Below are positions 8,370 to 16,708 of a stretch of 64,000 nucleotides of DNA, piece by piece. This DNA comes from Sphingopyxis sp. PAMC25046 (GTDB taxonomy: Bacteria; Pseudomonadota; Alphaproteobacteria; Sphingomonadales; Sphingomonadaceae): assembly GCF_004795895.1 (NCBI RefSeq), contig NZ_CP039250.1, positions 3,162,001-3,226,000 of the forward strand, read 5' to 3'. Position 1 is the stretch's first letter, and every line of letters begins with the position of its first letter. The notes beneath the pieces are model-generated. The model was not told where the DNA came from. It worked only from the letters and a program-made list of their open reading frames with translations, and ran no database searches. A program made the position numbers and the translations under genes.

Positions 8370-9245
8370 CTAATTCTTTGAAAGGAAGATGGCGACGGGA
8401 ACGACGCTGGCGCCGCGTTCGACCTCGAGCGCGAGGCGCCCGCCCGGGGCCAGTTGATTGGCGAGCCCCGCGACGTCGCTGGCCGAGGTGATCGGGCGGC
8501 CGCCGACCGAGCGGATGACGTCGCCGGGGCGGAGGCCCGCAGCGCGGAAGGTCGCCCCGTCGCCCTGCGGCTGAACCACGATGCCGGTGACGCGGCCCTC
8601 CTCGGTGCGCGGCGCAAAGGCGACGCCCGCCTTGATCGCCGCGGGGGTCATTTCCCCGCTGGTGGCCGACGGCGCCGCGCCGATTTCGGGCGTCGGCGCC
8701 GGAAGCGCGGTCCCCGCGGCGGCGACGGGCGCCTCGCCGCTCTGGTCGAGAAACAGGCTTTCGCGCGCGCCGCCACGGTCGAGGAGCACGTGGTCGAACG
8801 CAACGCCGGCGAGTTTCAGGCCCGGCGCGATCTCGTCGCCGACGGCGTAGCTCGTCTGCACCCCGTCCTCGCCCGCGATGATCGCCGAACCGCCACCCGT
8901 CGCTTCGTTGAGATTGATCCCGAAGAGGGTGAGCCCCGCCGAGGTCACGGTCGCGGCGGCGGGACCCTGGATTTGGCCGCGGAAAAAGGGATCGAGGCTG
9001 GTGAAAAGCGCGCGCCGTTCGGCGGGCGATGCGATGACGGCGGTTTGCGGCTGCCATGCGCCGAGCGGCGACAGCGGCGTCAGCAGCGTCCACAGCAGGC
9101 GGACGCCTTGCCAGACCAGGAGCGCGCCGAGCAGACCGACGAGCAGGTGCGGCCAGATTTCGCGCGGGGTCCGCCTGCGGACGCGGAGCCATGAAGGCAG
9201 CGCGCGCGGCAGCCGAACGGCCGATCCGGACATCAGCGTTGCCAT
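8370..9245 (-). CDS. gspC: Type II secretion inner-membrane protein GspC
   Basis: A 291-aa bitopic protein linking the platform to the secretin. It has a cytoplasmic N-terminus, one membrane segment (about residues 32-55, HLLVGLLGALLVWQGVRLLW), a homology region (TLFGINL...GDEIAPG) and a C-terminal PDZ domain (FRAAGLRPGDVIRSVGG). ATG 9245-9243 follows a GGGA-type ribosome site. It is the first gene of the T2SS operon, 57 nt downstream of a candidate Pho box. Confidence 0.95.
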   Translation of the reverse strand: MATLMSGSAVRLPRALPSWLRVRRRTPREIWPHLLVGLLGALLVWQGVRLLWTLLTPLSPLGAWQPQTAVIASPAERRALFTSLDPFFRGQIQGPAAATVTSAGLTLFGINLNEATGGGSAIIAGEDGVQTSYAVGDEIAPGLKLAGVAFDHVLLDRGGARESLFLDQSGEAPVAAAGTALPAPTPEIGAAPSATSGEMTPAAIKAGVAFAPRTEEGRVTGIVVQPQGDGATFRAAGLRPGDVIRSVGGRPITSASDVAGLANQLAPGGRLALEVERGASVVPVAIFLSKN

Positions 9246-9301
9246 GAAGTTTTCCCTGTCCCCCAAACTGAAGAAGCGGTCTCGCGAATCGCCTAGGGGC
9301 G

Positions 9302-9345
9302 ATTGGTGACAATCAGTTGACGGCAAGATTACAGTTTTTTGTCAG
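9302..9345 (-). promoter_or_regulatory. Candidate four-unit Pho box upstream of gspC
   Basis: Read on the minus strand this is four exact 11-bp units that begin CTGACAA, CTGTAAT, CCGTCAA and TTGTCAC, each followed by four mostly AT bases. The PhoB consensus is CTGTCAT repeated every 11 bp. The box ends 57 nt before the gspC ATG. Binding by PhoB is inferred from the pattern only. Confidence 0.5.
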
Positions 9346-9379
9346 CCGGGCGAGTCCGGTGCGGTGGGCGGGGTATGAT

Positions 9380-9513
9380 CCTCCCTGCCGCAAAGCGGTG
9401 CGGAGGTGGCAGCCCGCAGGGCTGACGGAGGGGCCGTGGGGCCGCGCCCGAGCCCCTCCACCACGCGCTACGCGCGCGGTCCCCCTCCCCACCGCTTCGC
9501 GGCAGGGGGGAGG
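9380..9513. repeat. 134-bp GC-rich palindromic repeat between the TBDR and gspC
   Basis: The arms (about 9380-9409 and 9481-9513) contain CCTCCCTGCCGCAAAGCGGT and its near reverse complement. A second inner pair is GAGGGGC/GCCCCTC. It lies directly after the TBDR stop and before the gspC Pho box, so its RNA could form a strong hairpin that terminates or attenuates read-through. It resembles dispersed intergenic repeats of alphaproteobacteria; the copy number elsewhere cannot be seen here. Confidence 0.65.
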
Positions 9514-9520
9514 TTACGCC

Positions 9521-12220
9521 TCAAAATTTGATCGAAGCACTGAGCGAGAAGGTCCGGCCCAGCTTGTAGCGGTTGAAAAAGATCTTGTTGTCGCCCGACG
9601 TCTGGACTTCCTGATATTTGCGCCCCGTGAGGTTGCGCGCCTCGAACTTCAGTTCGATTTCCTTGTTGAGCAGGTTGATCCCCTGCCGCGCGACAAAATC
9701 GAGCTGGATACCGGGCTTTTCCTTGAGGTCGGGCTGGCCCGACGGACCGCGGCTGGTCACGCGCGGGCTGGCATAGGTGAAGAGCAGGGTCTGCTGCGAC
9801 AGCTTGTCCTGATCTTCGAGCCCGATCTGGAAATTGACCAGATGGTCCGACTGACCGGTGAGCGGCGCGCCGTCGAAGAAGAAGTTCGCCGCATCCTGAA
9901 CCACGCCGTTGATGACGGTCGTGTCGCCGTCGCCGACCTTGATCTCCGATTTGGTGTAGGTGTAGTTGCCGATCAGCACGAGACGGCGGCTCTGCCAGAA
10001 GGGCGAATCCGACAGCGTGTCGAGCGGAACATATTTCTGCACCTCGACCTCGGCGCCATACAGGGTCGCCTTCGGTGCATTGGCGTAGCTGCTGTTCACC
10101 GACGAGTCCGAAATCGAGGTATAGGTCTCGATCGGATTGTCGATCGACTTGTAGAAGCCGGCGACCGTCAGGCGCTGGTCCTTGTCGAAATACCATTCGT
10201 AACGCGCTTCGGCATTCCACAGCTCGCTGTCGGTCAACGACGGGTTGCCGCGGAACAGACGGTTCGATTCGGGGTCCTGATAGACCTGTGCCACCAGTTC
10301 GCGGAACTGCGGGCGGGCGATCGTTTTGGACCCGTTGAGGCGCAGCTGCATATCGGGCGCGACTTCCCAGGTCAGCGTGACGGCGGGGAGCCAGTAATCA
10401 TTGTCGAGGTTGGTTTCGACGATCGCCGACGATCCGGTGCCGAACAGGTCGATCGGGACGACGGTCTGCTTCGCCTCTTCGTAGCGCACGCCGGCGTTGA
10501 CGTTGACGCCCGCCACCAGCTCGGCCTGGACCTGCGCATAGCCGGCATGGGTGGTCAGCTTCGCATCGAAGGCCGCCGTGCCGTCCTGCGCCGAGGTTTC
10601 GAGCAGCGAGATGTCGTACAGCTGGATCGTCGCGTCGGATAGCAGATAGTCGGGGCGCAGCTGCTGCACCTCGATCGGCAGGTTCGAAGCGCGGAACTGG
10701 AAGGTGCGGCGTTCCGAAATGCGGTGCGTGTCGGTGTAGGCATAGCCGACCGTCGCCGAGATGCGCGGCGCGATTTCGTACGACAGGTCGACCCCGCCCG
10801 ACCACAGATCCTCGTTGAGGTCGGAAAAAGCGATCGTCGCGTCGCCGCGGTTGCCGCCGAGGTCGTTGACGAACTTGTCGCCCACCGGGTCGCCCGGCTG
10901 GTTGGTGCGGACATAGGTAAAGCCGCGCTCATAGGGCGCCTCGCGCTGCGAATTGGCGTAGGCGCCGCGCAGGTCGAGCTTCAGCCGGTCGAATTTGAAT
11001 TCGCCGACCAGCTGCGTGTTGATCAGCTGGCGCTCGTACCAGGCCGTATCCTGCTTCAGGATGTCGCGGTCCGACTGGTTGGCGTCGGTGCCGAGCGCAA
11101 GGCGCGCCTGCTTCAACGTGTCGCGGATATAAAGGTTGGTCCAGCGGATCTTGTGATCGCCGAGTTCGAGCCCGAAGCCGAGCAGCCCGTTCACCACGAC
11201 GCGATTGTCGGTGATGACGCGGTTATAGCTCGTCTGTGGGTCGCCCGAGAGGTCGTCGTTGACCGAGGTCTGCTGCAACGTGTCGCGCGTGCGCCACTTG
11301 TTGCTGATGCCCGCGGTCGCGATGATTCCGAGTTCGCCATCGGGAAGCTGGATCGTGGTGCCGCCGGTGATGCCCGCCGACCAGTTCACCGGGATATGGT
11401 TGTTCTGTTGCAGCAGCGTGGTTTCGGCGTTCACCAGCTCCATCTGGATCGCTTCGAGCTGGTCCTGCGAGAAATCGGCGCCTTCGAGGATCGGCTTGCC
11501 GCTTTTCAGCGCGGCGCTCAGCAGCGGCGGAACGTCGCGCGTGCCGTCGTCGAAGCCCGTCCAGTCACTGTCGCTGCCATAATAGGTATAGCCAAGCTCG
11601 TTGGTCGTCTCGCTGTCCCAGCCGATGCCGCCCGAGAAAGTGAGGAAGGTTTCGCGCGGGGTAGCCTTGGTCGTGAGGTTGATCACGCCGCCGCCGAATT
11701 CGCCGGGAAAGTTCACCGAGAAGCTCTTTTGCACGAGCGTCGAGTCGATGACGTTGGTGGGGAAGATGTCGAGCGGAACGACGCGCTTCAAGGGTTCGGG
11801 GCTGGGCAGCGGCGAACCGTTGAGCAGCGCCAGCGAATAGCGGTCGCCGAGACCGCGGACATAGACGAAACCGCCACCGACGACCGACAGGCCGGTGACG
11901 CGCTGGAGCGAGCCCGAAATATCGCCTTCGCCGGTGCGCGCGATGTCGGCCGACGACAGCGACGACACGACTTCGGGCGTCGCACGGACGATATTGGGGG
12001 TGTAGCGCCCGGTAACGACGATTTCCTGATCGGCGCCGCCCGGAATCGAAATGTCCGCTTCTTCTTCTTCGAGCGCCGTCGTGTCGTCGGCAGCCGCGGC
12101 ATCGGCGGCGGGCGGCGTATCGGCAGCCGGTTCGGCGCCGGCGTCCTGCGCGAGCGCGGCGGGCGCGACGAGCGCGGAACTAAGGAGAAGCAGGCTGGCG
12201 AAGATCGGCCGCTTTGTCAT
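9521..12220 (-). CDS. TonB-dependent outer-membrane receptor
   Basis: An 899-aa receptor. It has a signal peptide (MTKRPIFASLLLLSSALVAPAALA), an acidic Ala-rich linker with ALEEEEADI, then the TonB-box/plug region starting EIVVTGRYTPNI and a 22-strand barrel ending in Phe (SLSASIKF). There is no N-terminal STN domain, so it should not signal to an anti-sigma factor. ATG 12220-12218 has a GGGGA ribosome site. It lies 82 nt downstream of the lipoprotein gene and probably shares its promoter. The substrate is unknown; the nearby Pho-like box suggests an organophosphate-related role. Confidence 0.92.
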   Translation of the reverse strand: MTKRPIFASLLLLSSALVAPAALAQDAGAEPAADTPPAADAAAADDTTALEEEEADISIPGGADQEIVVTGRYTPNIVRATPEVVSSLSSADIARTGEGDISGSLQRVTGLSVVGGGFVYVRGLGDRYSLALLNGSPLPSPEPLKRVVPLDIFPTNVIDSTLVQKSFSVNFPGEFGGGVINLTTKATPRETFLTFSGGIGWDSETTNELGYTYYGSDSDWTGFDDGTRDVPPLLSAALKSGKPILEGADFSQDQLEAIQMELVNAETTLLQQNNHIPVNWSAGITGGTTIQLPDGELGIIATAGISNKWRTRDTLQQTSVNDDLSGDPQTSYNRVITDNRVVVNGLLGFGLELGDHKIRWTNLYIRDTLKQARLALGTDANQSDRDILKQDTAWYERQLINTQLVGEFKFDRLKLDLRGAYANSQREAPYERGFTYVRTNQPGDPVGDKFVNDLGGNRGDATIAFSDLNEDLWSGGVDLSYEIAPRISATVGYAYTDTHRISERRTFQFRASNLPIEVQQLRPDYLLSDATIQLYDISLLETSAQDGTAAFDAKLTTHAGYAQVQAELVAGVNVNAGVRYEEAKQTVVPIDLFGTGSSAIVETNLDNDYWLPAVTLTWEVAPDMQLRLNGSKTIARPQFRELVAQVYQDPESNRLFRGNPSLTDSELWNAEARYEWYFDKDQRLTVAGFYKSIDNPIETYTSISDSSVNSSYANAPKATLYGAEVEVQKYVPLDTLSDSPFWQSRRLVLIGNYTYTKSEIKVGDGDTTVINGVVQDAANFFFDGAPLTGQSDHLVNFQIGLEDQDKLSQQTLLFTYASPRVTSRGPSGQPDLKEKPGIQLDFVARQGINLLNKEIELKFEARNLTGRKYQEVQTSGDNKIFFNRYKLGRTFSLSASIKF

Positions 12221-12302
12221 GGTGAAAATCCCCAAGGAATATGCAGGAAGGGAGCGGGCCAGCCCGTCAGGCGTGCCCGCTCCCCGTTTGGATCGCGAGC
12301 GA

Positions 12303-13871
12303 TCAGGTCGTCGGGATGGCGCTGCAGCTGCCGCTCGACGTGCCGAAGTCCGCCGTCGCCGAATTGCAGGTCCAGCCCTGGTACCAGGTGTCGTTCGCGT
12401 CGCGGACCGCGCCGACATAGGCCGTCGTGTCGAAGAAGGCGTTGATCGTCTTGGCGTCGAACGCGGCGAAACCCGTCTCGGTCGCGCCGTTGATGAACAG
12501 GCTGGTCAGGCTGGGCGTGTAGTCGAAGCGGTTGTTCGTACCGGCGGTGAAGATCGCCTGGACTTCGGCATCGGTCACGGCCGGGCTGCCGCCGCCGCGG
12601 AACGGGCGGGCGGCGCTGCACTTCGCCGAGACCGAGAAGAAGCGCGGCGGCCCCTGTTCGTCGGTGCCCGTCGTCTGCGTCGTCGACGTGCTGTCGATGC
12701 GGAAGCACGACGTATCGCTCGTCAGCAGGCCGTTCGCGAAGGTGTAGTCGGCACCGCCGCGGATGCGGATCGCGGCCGCATTGCTGTTGGTCGCGTTGCG
12801 GTGGATGAAGGTGAAGTTCGAGATCGTCACATTCTGACGCGGAACCGCCTGTTCGTTGCCGTCCGAGTCGATTTCCATCATCGAGTCGCCGACGGTGCCG
12901 CCGGCGCGGCCGATCGCGATCGCATATTGGATGTTGCCCTTGTAACCGACGTCGGTGTCGAAGCTGTCATCCTCGGCGCCGGTGACGATCATATGCTTGA
13001 AGTTCGGGCGGCCGCCAAAGACTTCCATGCCATCGTCCGAGCTGTTGTGGATCTGGATATGGTCGAACTGGGTGCCCGAACCGACACCCGACGGGGTCAG
13101 GCCCTGAAGCTCCTTGTCGGCGCTGAGGACAAAGCCCGAAAAGCGGATCTGGACATAGGACATGCGGCCCGAATTGTCCGCCGGCTGCGCACCGCCATAG
13201 AGCGCGTTCGACGTGCCTTCGGTGTCGCGTTCGCAAGCGACGGTGCCTTCGGCGGCGCCGGGTGCGAGGCAGTCGGTGACCGGCGCACGGCCGAGCAGGA
13301 CGACACCGCCCCAGAGCTGCGACGTATCGTCACCCGCCGAACCGACGACATTGCCGCGTCCAGTGAAGATGATCGGCTGCGTCGGGGTGCCGACGGCGTC
13401 GATCTTGTTGCCGCGGTTGACGACCAGATAGGACACGCCCGTCGAACCGAAGATGGTGACGCCCGGGTCGATCGTCAGCGTCGCGACGGTGTTGGTGCTC
13501 GCAGCACCTTGGTCGGTGCCGACATCGACGCGGCCGGGAAGCGAATAGATCACGCCTGCGACCTTGGGGATTGCCGTCGTCGCAGTGAAGCGCGCGGGGA
13601 AGCCGCAATTGCGCCATTCGCCACCGGGGCCGCTGATCGTGCCGAGGTTCGACAACTGGTCGGGACCGGCGATCGTCGGGCAGTTCGCGGCCGGGGTCAC
13701 GCCGGTCGGCGTCGGGGTGGGGGTCGGCGTCGGGGTGGGCGTGGGGGTGGGCGCGGGAATGACAATCACGCCTTCGCCGGGCGAGGCAACGCCATCGGCA
13801 CCGCAGGCGGCCAGGATAGAACAGGCCACGCCGCTGAGCATGACCAAACGAATGCGTGCGAAAGCCGCCAT
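12303..13871 (-). CDS. Predicted surface or periplasmic lipoprotein, beta-helix-like
   Basis: A 522-aa protein with a lipoprotein signal (VMLSGVACSILAAC, lipobox LAAC, Cys 23). Next come a (Pro-Thr)n linker and a domain with repeating hydrophobic turns (VTIFGSTGVSYLVVNRGNKI, PIIFTGRGN, IQIHNSSDDGMEVFGG) that suggests a right-handed parallel beta-helix. The residue after the lipid Cys is Gly, not the classic Asp inner-membrane retention signal. It is the first gene before the TBDR and the T2SS operon, so it may be a TBDR partner or a T2SS cargo (inference). ATG 13871-13869 follows GGAG. No specific function is recognised. Confidence 0.88.
   Translation of the reverse strand: MAAFARIRLVMLSGVACSILAACGADGVASPGEGVIVIPAPTPTPTPTPTPTPTPTGVTPAANCPTIAGPDQLSNLGTISGPGGEWRNCGFPARFTATTAIPKVAGVIYSLPGRVDVGTDQGAASTNTVATLTIDPGVTIFGSTGVSYLVVNRGNKIDAVGTPTQPIIFTGRGNVVGSAGDDTSQLWGGVVLLGRAPVTDCLAPGAAEGTVACERDTEGTSNALYGGAQPADNSGRMSYVQIRFSGFVLSADKELQGLTPSGVGSGTQFDHIQIHNSSDDGMEVFGGRPNFKHMIVTGAEDDSFDTDVGYKGNIQYAIAIGRAGGTVGDSMMEIDSDGNEQAVPRQNVTISNFTFIHRNATNSNAAAIRIRGGADYTFANGLLTSDTSCFRIDSTSTTQTTGTDEQGPPRFFSVSAKCSAARPFRGGGSPAVTDAEVQAIFTAGTNNRFDYTPSLTSLFINGATETGFAAFDAKTINAFFDTTAYVGAVRDANDTWYQGWTCNSATADFGTSSGSCSAIPTT
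13704..13754. repeat. Hexanucleotide tandem repeat encoding a Pro-Thr linker
   Basis: GGCGTC/GGGGTG-type hexamers repeat about eight times and encode alternating Pro-Thr in the lipoprotein just after its lipid anchor. This is a flexible spacer; its copy number could vary by slippage. Confidence 0.8.
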
Positions 13872-14186
13872 GAAAATCTCCGTTCCCGGTGTGCGCCGCA
13901 GCGCCCCTGATGAAAAACATGCCGCGGGCGAGCGAAACTGCCCCTCGCCCCCGGTGACGCCGCCACTAGGGTGATTCGATGACGGTCTGACGCCAGAGCG
14001 GTGACAGTTGCGTGACTCTTTTGAGTCGATTTGGTGACAAGCGCAGGACCGCGCGGCAGCGGCCACCGGCGCCGCGGTTCGCCCCCGCAAAAATAAATCG
14101 CGCCATGCTCGCTTGCATCGCCCGAAAAGCTTTGCTAGGCGCCCGCTCCTACCTGGTGCCGGACCCGATCCGGACCATCATGATGT
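13872..14186. other. Intergenic region between the lipoprotein gene and tRNA-Leu
   Basis: This 315-bp stretch contains no convincing gene. It holds the candidate Pho box at 13997-14040 and the lipoprotein leader with its GGAG site. The tRNA promoter should lie in the last 60 bp, but I see no clear consensus. Confidence 0.6.
13997..14040 (-). promoter_or_regulatory. Candidate Pho box upstream of the lipoprotein-TBDR operon
   Basis: On the minus strand four 11-bp units begin TTGTCAC, TCGACTC, GAGTCAC and CTGTCAC, with AT-rich spacers CAAA, AAAA and GCAA. Three of four match the CTGTCA(T/C) unit well. The box lies about 125 nt upstream of the lipoprotein ATG and repeats the arrangement seen before gspC. 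Confidence 0.45.
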
Positions 14187-14273
14187 GCGGTCGTGGCGGA
14201 ACTGGTAGACGCGCAACGTTGAGGTCGTTGTGGCCGAAAGGCCGTGGAAGTTCGAGTCTTCTCGACCGCACCA
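14187..14273 (+). tRNA. tRNA-Leu(GAG)
   Basis: An 87-nt gene. The acceptor stem GCGGTCG pairs with CGACCGC, followed by A and an encoded CCA. The anticodon loop TTGAGGT places GAG at 14221-14223, flanked by an AACG/CGTT stem. The long variable arm (GGCCGAAAGGCC) is typical of tRNA-Leu, and the T-loop reads TTCGAGTC. It decodes CUC and CUU. Confidence 0.93.
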
Positions 14274-14305
14274 TATAGTCCTGCGGGACTGTCAATTCTA
14301 GCAAG

Positions 14306-14662
14306 GTGAAAGAGCCCAGCCGCAAAGCGGCGCGGTTCCGTGCGACTTGTGGAGTGGGCTCCAACCGATTGGGGCGAGAGACGTTTAACACCAGGCTGGC
14401 AGTCAAACCATCCGGCTGCGTGGTGTGGTTCGATTATGATCCGCACACGCTGGAGCTGGGTCCGTTCCGCTGGTTCGGAGGGTCTCCGGGAGTCGGCTTG
14501 CCGGATACCGGTGATACTGTCGCCAGACATTCGAAGGCCAATGCCTTGGGTCAGAAGAGCGAGCGATCAGGTCACCGTGTCATTCGCAAATCGAAGTTCC
14601 AGCAAGTCGATACCGTAGGCGCGCTCGTCCAGTTGCTTTTTGGTAACAAAACCATGCGCTAG
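14306..14662 (+). CDS. Small hypothetical protein downstream of tRNA-Leu
   Basis: This 118-aa frame starts GTG with no good ribosome site. Its middle (CVVWFDYDPHTLELGPFRWF) and end (FQQVDTVGALVQLLFG) look like genuine globular protein, but the first 35 residues are less convincing, so it may be the C-terminal remnant of a longer gene. I do not recognise the family. It is alone on the plus strand next to a tRNA gene, a common place for acquired fragments. The rest of the gap (14663-14737) shows nothing notable. Confidence 0.4.
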   Translation: MKEPSRKAARFRATCGVGSNRLGRETFNTRLAVKPSGCVVWFDYDPHTLELGPFRWFGGSPGVGLPDTGDTVARHSKANALGQKSERSGHRVIRKSKFQQVDTVGALVQLLFGNKTMR

Positions 14663-14737
14663 GTTGATGCGCTGGCCGTTGGGTATGGGATCATATCCGC
14701 TCGCACGCCACGCAAGACCCCGCTACGACAGACCAGC

Positions 14738-15370
14738 CTATCGGCGAGCTTCCGTCGCCATCCTGACGGCGAGACCGGCGAGCACCGCTCCCATCATCCA
14801 GCGCTGCACGATGGCGAATGTCGGACGCCGCGTCAGAAACACGGCGATCGACGCGGCGGAGATCGCAATTACGGCGTTGACGAATATGCTGATGATGATC
14901 TGAGTCACGCCCAGAACAAGCGCCTGCCCCAATATGCTGCCATGCGCCGGATCGATGAACTGCGGCAGCAAGGACAAATACATCACGGCGATCTTGGGAT
15001 TCAGCAAATTGGTCAGAAACCCCATGAGAAAAAGCTTGCGGGGGCCGTCGTGAGGCAGGCTCCTGACCTCGAAGGGCGTGCGTCCTCCGGGGCGAACCGC
15101 CTGCCAGGCGAGCCATAGCAGATAGAGCGCCCCCGCGATGCGGATCGCATCATAGGCAAAGGGCACCGCCATCACGAGGGCGGTGATGCCAAACGCCGCA
15201 CAAAGCATGTAGAAAACGAAACCCAGCGCAATACCACCCAGAGAAATCAAGCCGGCGTCCTTACCCTGAGCGATGGACCGCGATATGAGATAGATCATGT
15301 TCGGACCAGGTGTCAGGACCATGCCGAGAGCGATGGCGGCGAAGGTCAAAAGGCTGGCCGGTTCGGGCAT
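14738..15370 (-). CDS. LysE/RhtB-family amino-acid exporter
   Basis: A 210-aa inner-membrane protein with about six hydrophobic segments. The family signature is near the N-terminus (ALGMVLTPGPNMIYLISRSI), followed by KLFLMGFLTNLLNPKIAVMY, the conserved LxNPK motif. ATG 15370-15368 follows an excellent GGAGAGGA site. LysE/RhtB proteins export amino acids or related metabolites; the substrate cannot be inferred. It stands 134 nt downstream of the epoxide-hydrolase gene on the same strand. Confidence 0.88.
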   Translation of the reverse strand: MPEPASLLTFAAIALGMVLTPGPNMIYLISRSIAQGKDAGLISLGGIALGFVFYMLCAAFGITALVMAVPFAYDAIRIAGALYLLWLAWQAVRPGGRTPFEVRSLPHDGPRKLFLMGFLTNLLNPKIAVMYLSLLPQFIDPAHGSILGQALVLGVTQIIISIFVNAVIAISAASIAVFLTRRPTFAIVQRWMMGAVLAGLAVRMATEARR

Positions 15371-15504
15371 ATATCCTCTCCATTTGCGATCAATACACGG
15401 AAGACCGACCGGTCTCCCTCGCGTTTCCCGATAGTCGCCGGTCATTCTGCGTCAGCAACGTTGAAAAGGCCCTTGCCCGACCCGTTTCCGGATTACGCGG
15501 CTGA

Positions 15505-16668
15505 TCACTTTCGAAGAGGACGAAAGAATGCGCGTATGTCGTCGGCAAGCAGCTCGGGCTGTTCGAACGCTGCAAAATGCCCTCCCCGTGGCAAGCTGGT
15601 CCAGTGGACAATGTTGAAGGCACGCTCCGCCCAACTCCTCGGCGGCATGGGCAATTCGCGCGGCAGGGTCACAACGCCGCACGGCGGCAATATCTTTTCA
15701 CCGGCCGCGAGATGAAACGGACGCTCCCGCGAGCCGCTATAGAAGCGCGCCGCAGAATGGGCTGTCTCGGTTACCCAATAGATCATGACGTCCGTCAAGA
15801 GATCGTCCAATGCGATGGCCTCCTGCGGAACCGATACGCAATCGCTCCACGATCTGAATTTTTCCAACAACCATGCCGCAAGCCCGGCCGGGGAGTCGGT
15901 GAGCCCGTACGCAAGGGTCAGCGGCTTGGTCGACTGAATTGCGATATAGGCGCCTTCGGCTTCGGCCCATTTACCGACCCGGTCGAGATAATCTTGCTCC
16001 TCGTCGCCGATAGGCCGGTCCGAGGAACTTATGTCCGGCCGGAAGCGGGTCGACAGATAGTTCAGATGCACGCCGCGAATGCGGTCCGGGTATTGCAACG
16101 CCAACGCAGCGCTGACCCACGATCCCCAGTCGCCCCCCTGTGCCCCGAATCGGCTGTAACCGAGCCGCTCCATCAACGTGACCCACATATCGGCGACCAC
16201 CGAATAGTTCATGCCTGGTTTCGTCGGACGGCCCGAAAAGCCGTGGCCGGGTATCGAGGGAACAATGACGGTAAACGCATCTTCGGCGCGTCCGCCATGG
16301 GCCACGGGATCGGTCAGGATCGGAATGATGCCCAACATCTCCACGAAGCTTCCGGGCCAACCGTGGGTAAGCACCAGCGGCATGGGGTCTGGTCCGATTC
16401 CTCGCTCGTGAATGAAGTGGACCGCGATTTCGTCGATCTCGGTGACATATTGATGGAATCCATTGATCCGCGCCTCTTGCTGTCGCCAGTCATATCGATC
16501 GAGCCAGTATCGAACGACATCCTGCATGTAGGAGACCGGAGGACCATATTGCCATGCTTGCGCACTCACTTCGTCGGGCCAACGCGTGGCGCGGAGCCGA
16601 TGCCGCAAGTCGACAAGGACATCTTCTGCGACGGTCAGCGAGAAGGGCTTTATTTCGAAGCGGGACAA
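15505..16668 (-). CDS. Epoxide-hydrolase-like alpha/beta hydrolase
   Basis: A 387-aa protein with an N-terminal epoxide-hydrolase domain (IKPFSLTVAEDVLVDLRHRL, RWPDEV) and an alpha/beta-hydrolase core. The oxyanion-hole motif HGWPGS is near residue 103, the nucleophile Asp is in GAQGGDWGS near 180, and the catalytic His is in GGHFAAFE near 365. This matches microsomal-type (EPHX1-like) epoxide hydrolases, which open epoxides to diols. No signal peptide is seen, so it is probably cytoplasmic. It follows the MBL-fold gene after 40 nt, and the cupin-MBL-hydrolase order suggests one operon. Confidence 0.9.
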   Translation of the reverse strand: MSRFEIKPFSLTVAEDVLVDLRHRLRATRWPDEVSAQAWQYGPPVSYMQDVVRYWLDRYDWRQQEARINGFHQYVTEIDEIAVHFIHERGIGPDPMPLVLTHGWPGSFVEMLGIIPILTDPVAHGGRAEDAFTVIVPSIPGHGFSGRPTKPGMNYSVVADMWVTLMERLGYSRFGAQGGDWGSWVSAALALQYPDRIRGVHLNYLSTRFRPDISSSDRPIGDEEQDYLDRVGKWAEAEGAYIAIQSTKPLTLAYGLTDSPAGLAAWLLEKFRSWSDCVSVPQEAIALDDLLTDVMIYWVTETAHSAARFYSGSRERPFHLAAGEKILPPCGVVTLPRELPMPPRSWAERAFNIVHWTSLPRGGHFAAFEQPELLADDIRAFFRPLRK

Positions 16669-16708
16669 TGATTTATTCCGGAAGGTGAGGAAAGCATTCC
16701 GACAGCGG

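Noticed and set aside
416-12445. Long open frames antisense to gspK, gspD, the TBDR and the lipoprotein
   Set aside because: These are GC-rich shadow frames. Their products are Arg- and Ala-rich with no domain motifs, and the opposite strand holds well-supported genes.
13704-13754. Possible CRISPR-like repeat
   Set aside because: It is a hexamer tandem repeat encoding Pro-Thr inside a lipoprotein, with no spacers.
14187-14737. Integrase or attachment-site duplication beside tRNA-Leu
   Set aside because: No integrase gene and no second copy of the tRNA 3' end was found in the window.
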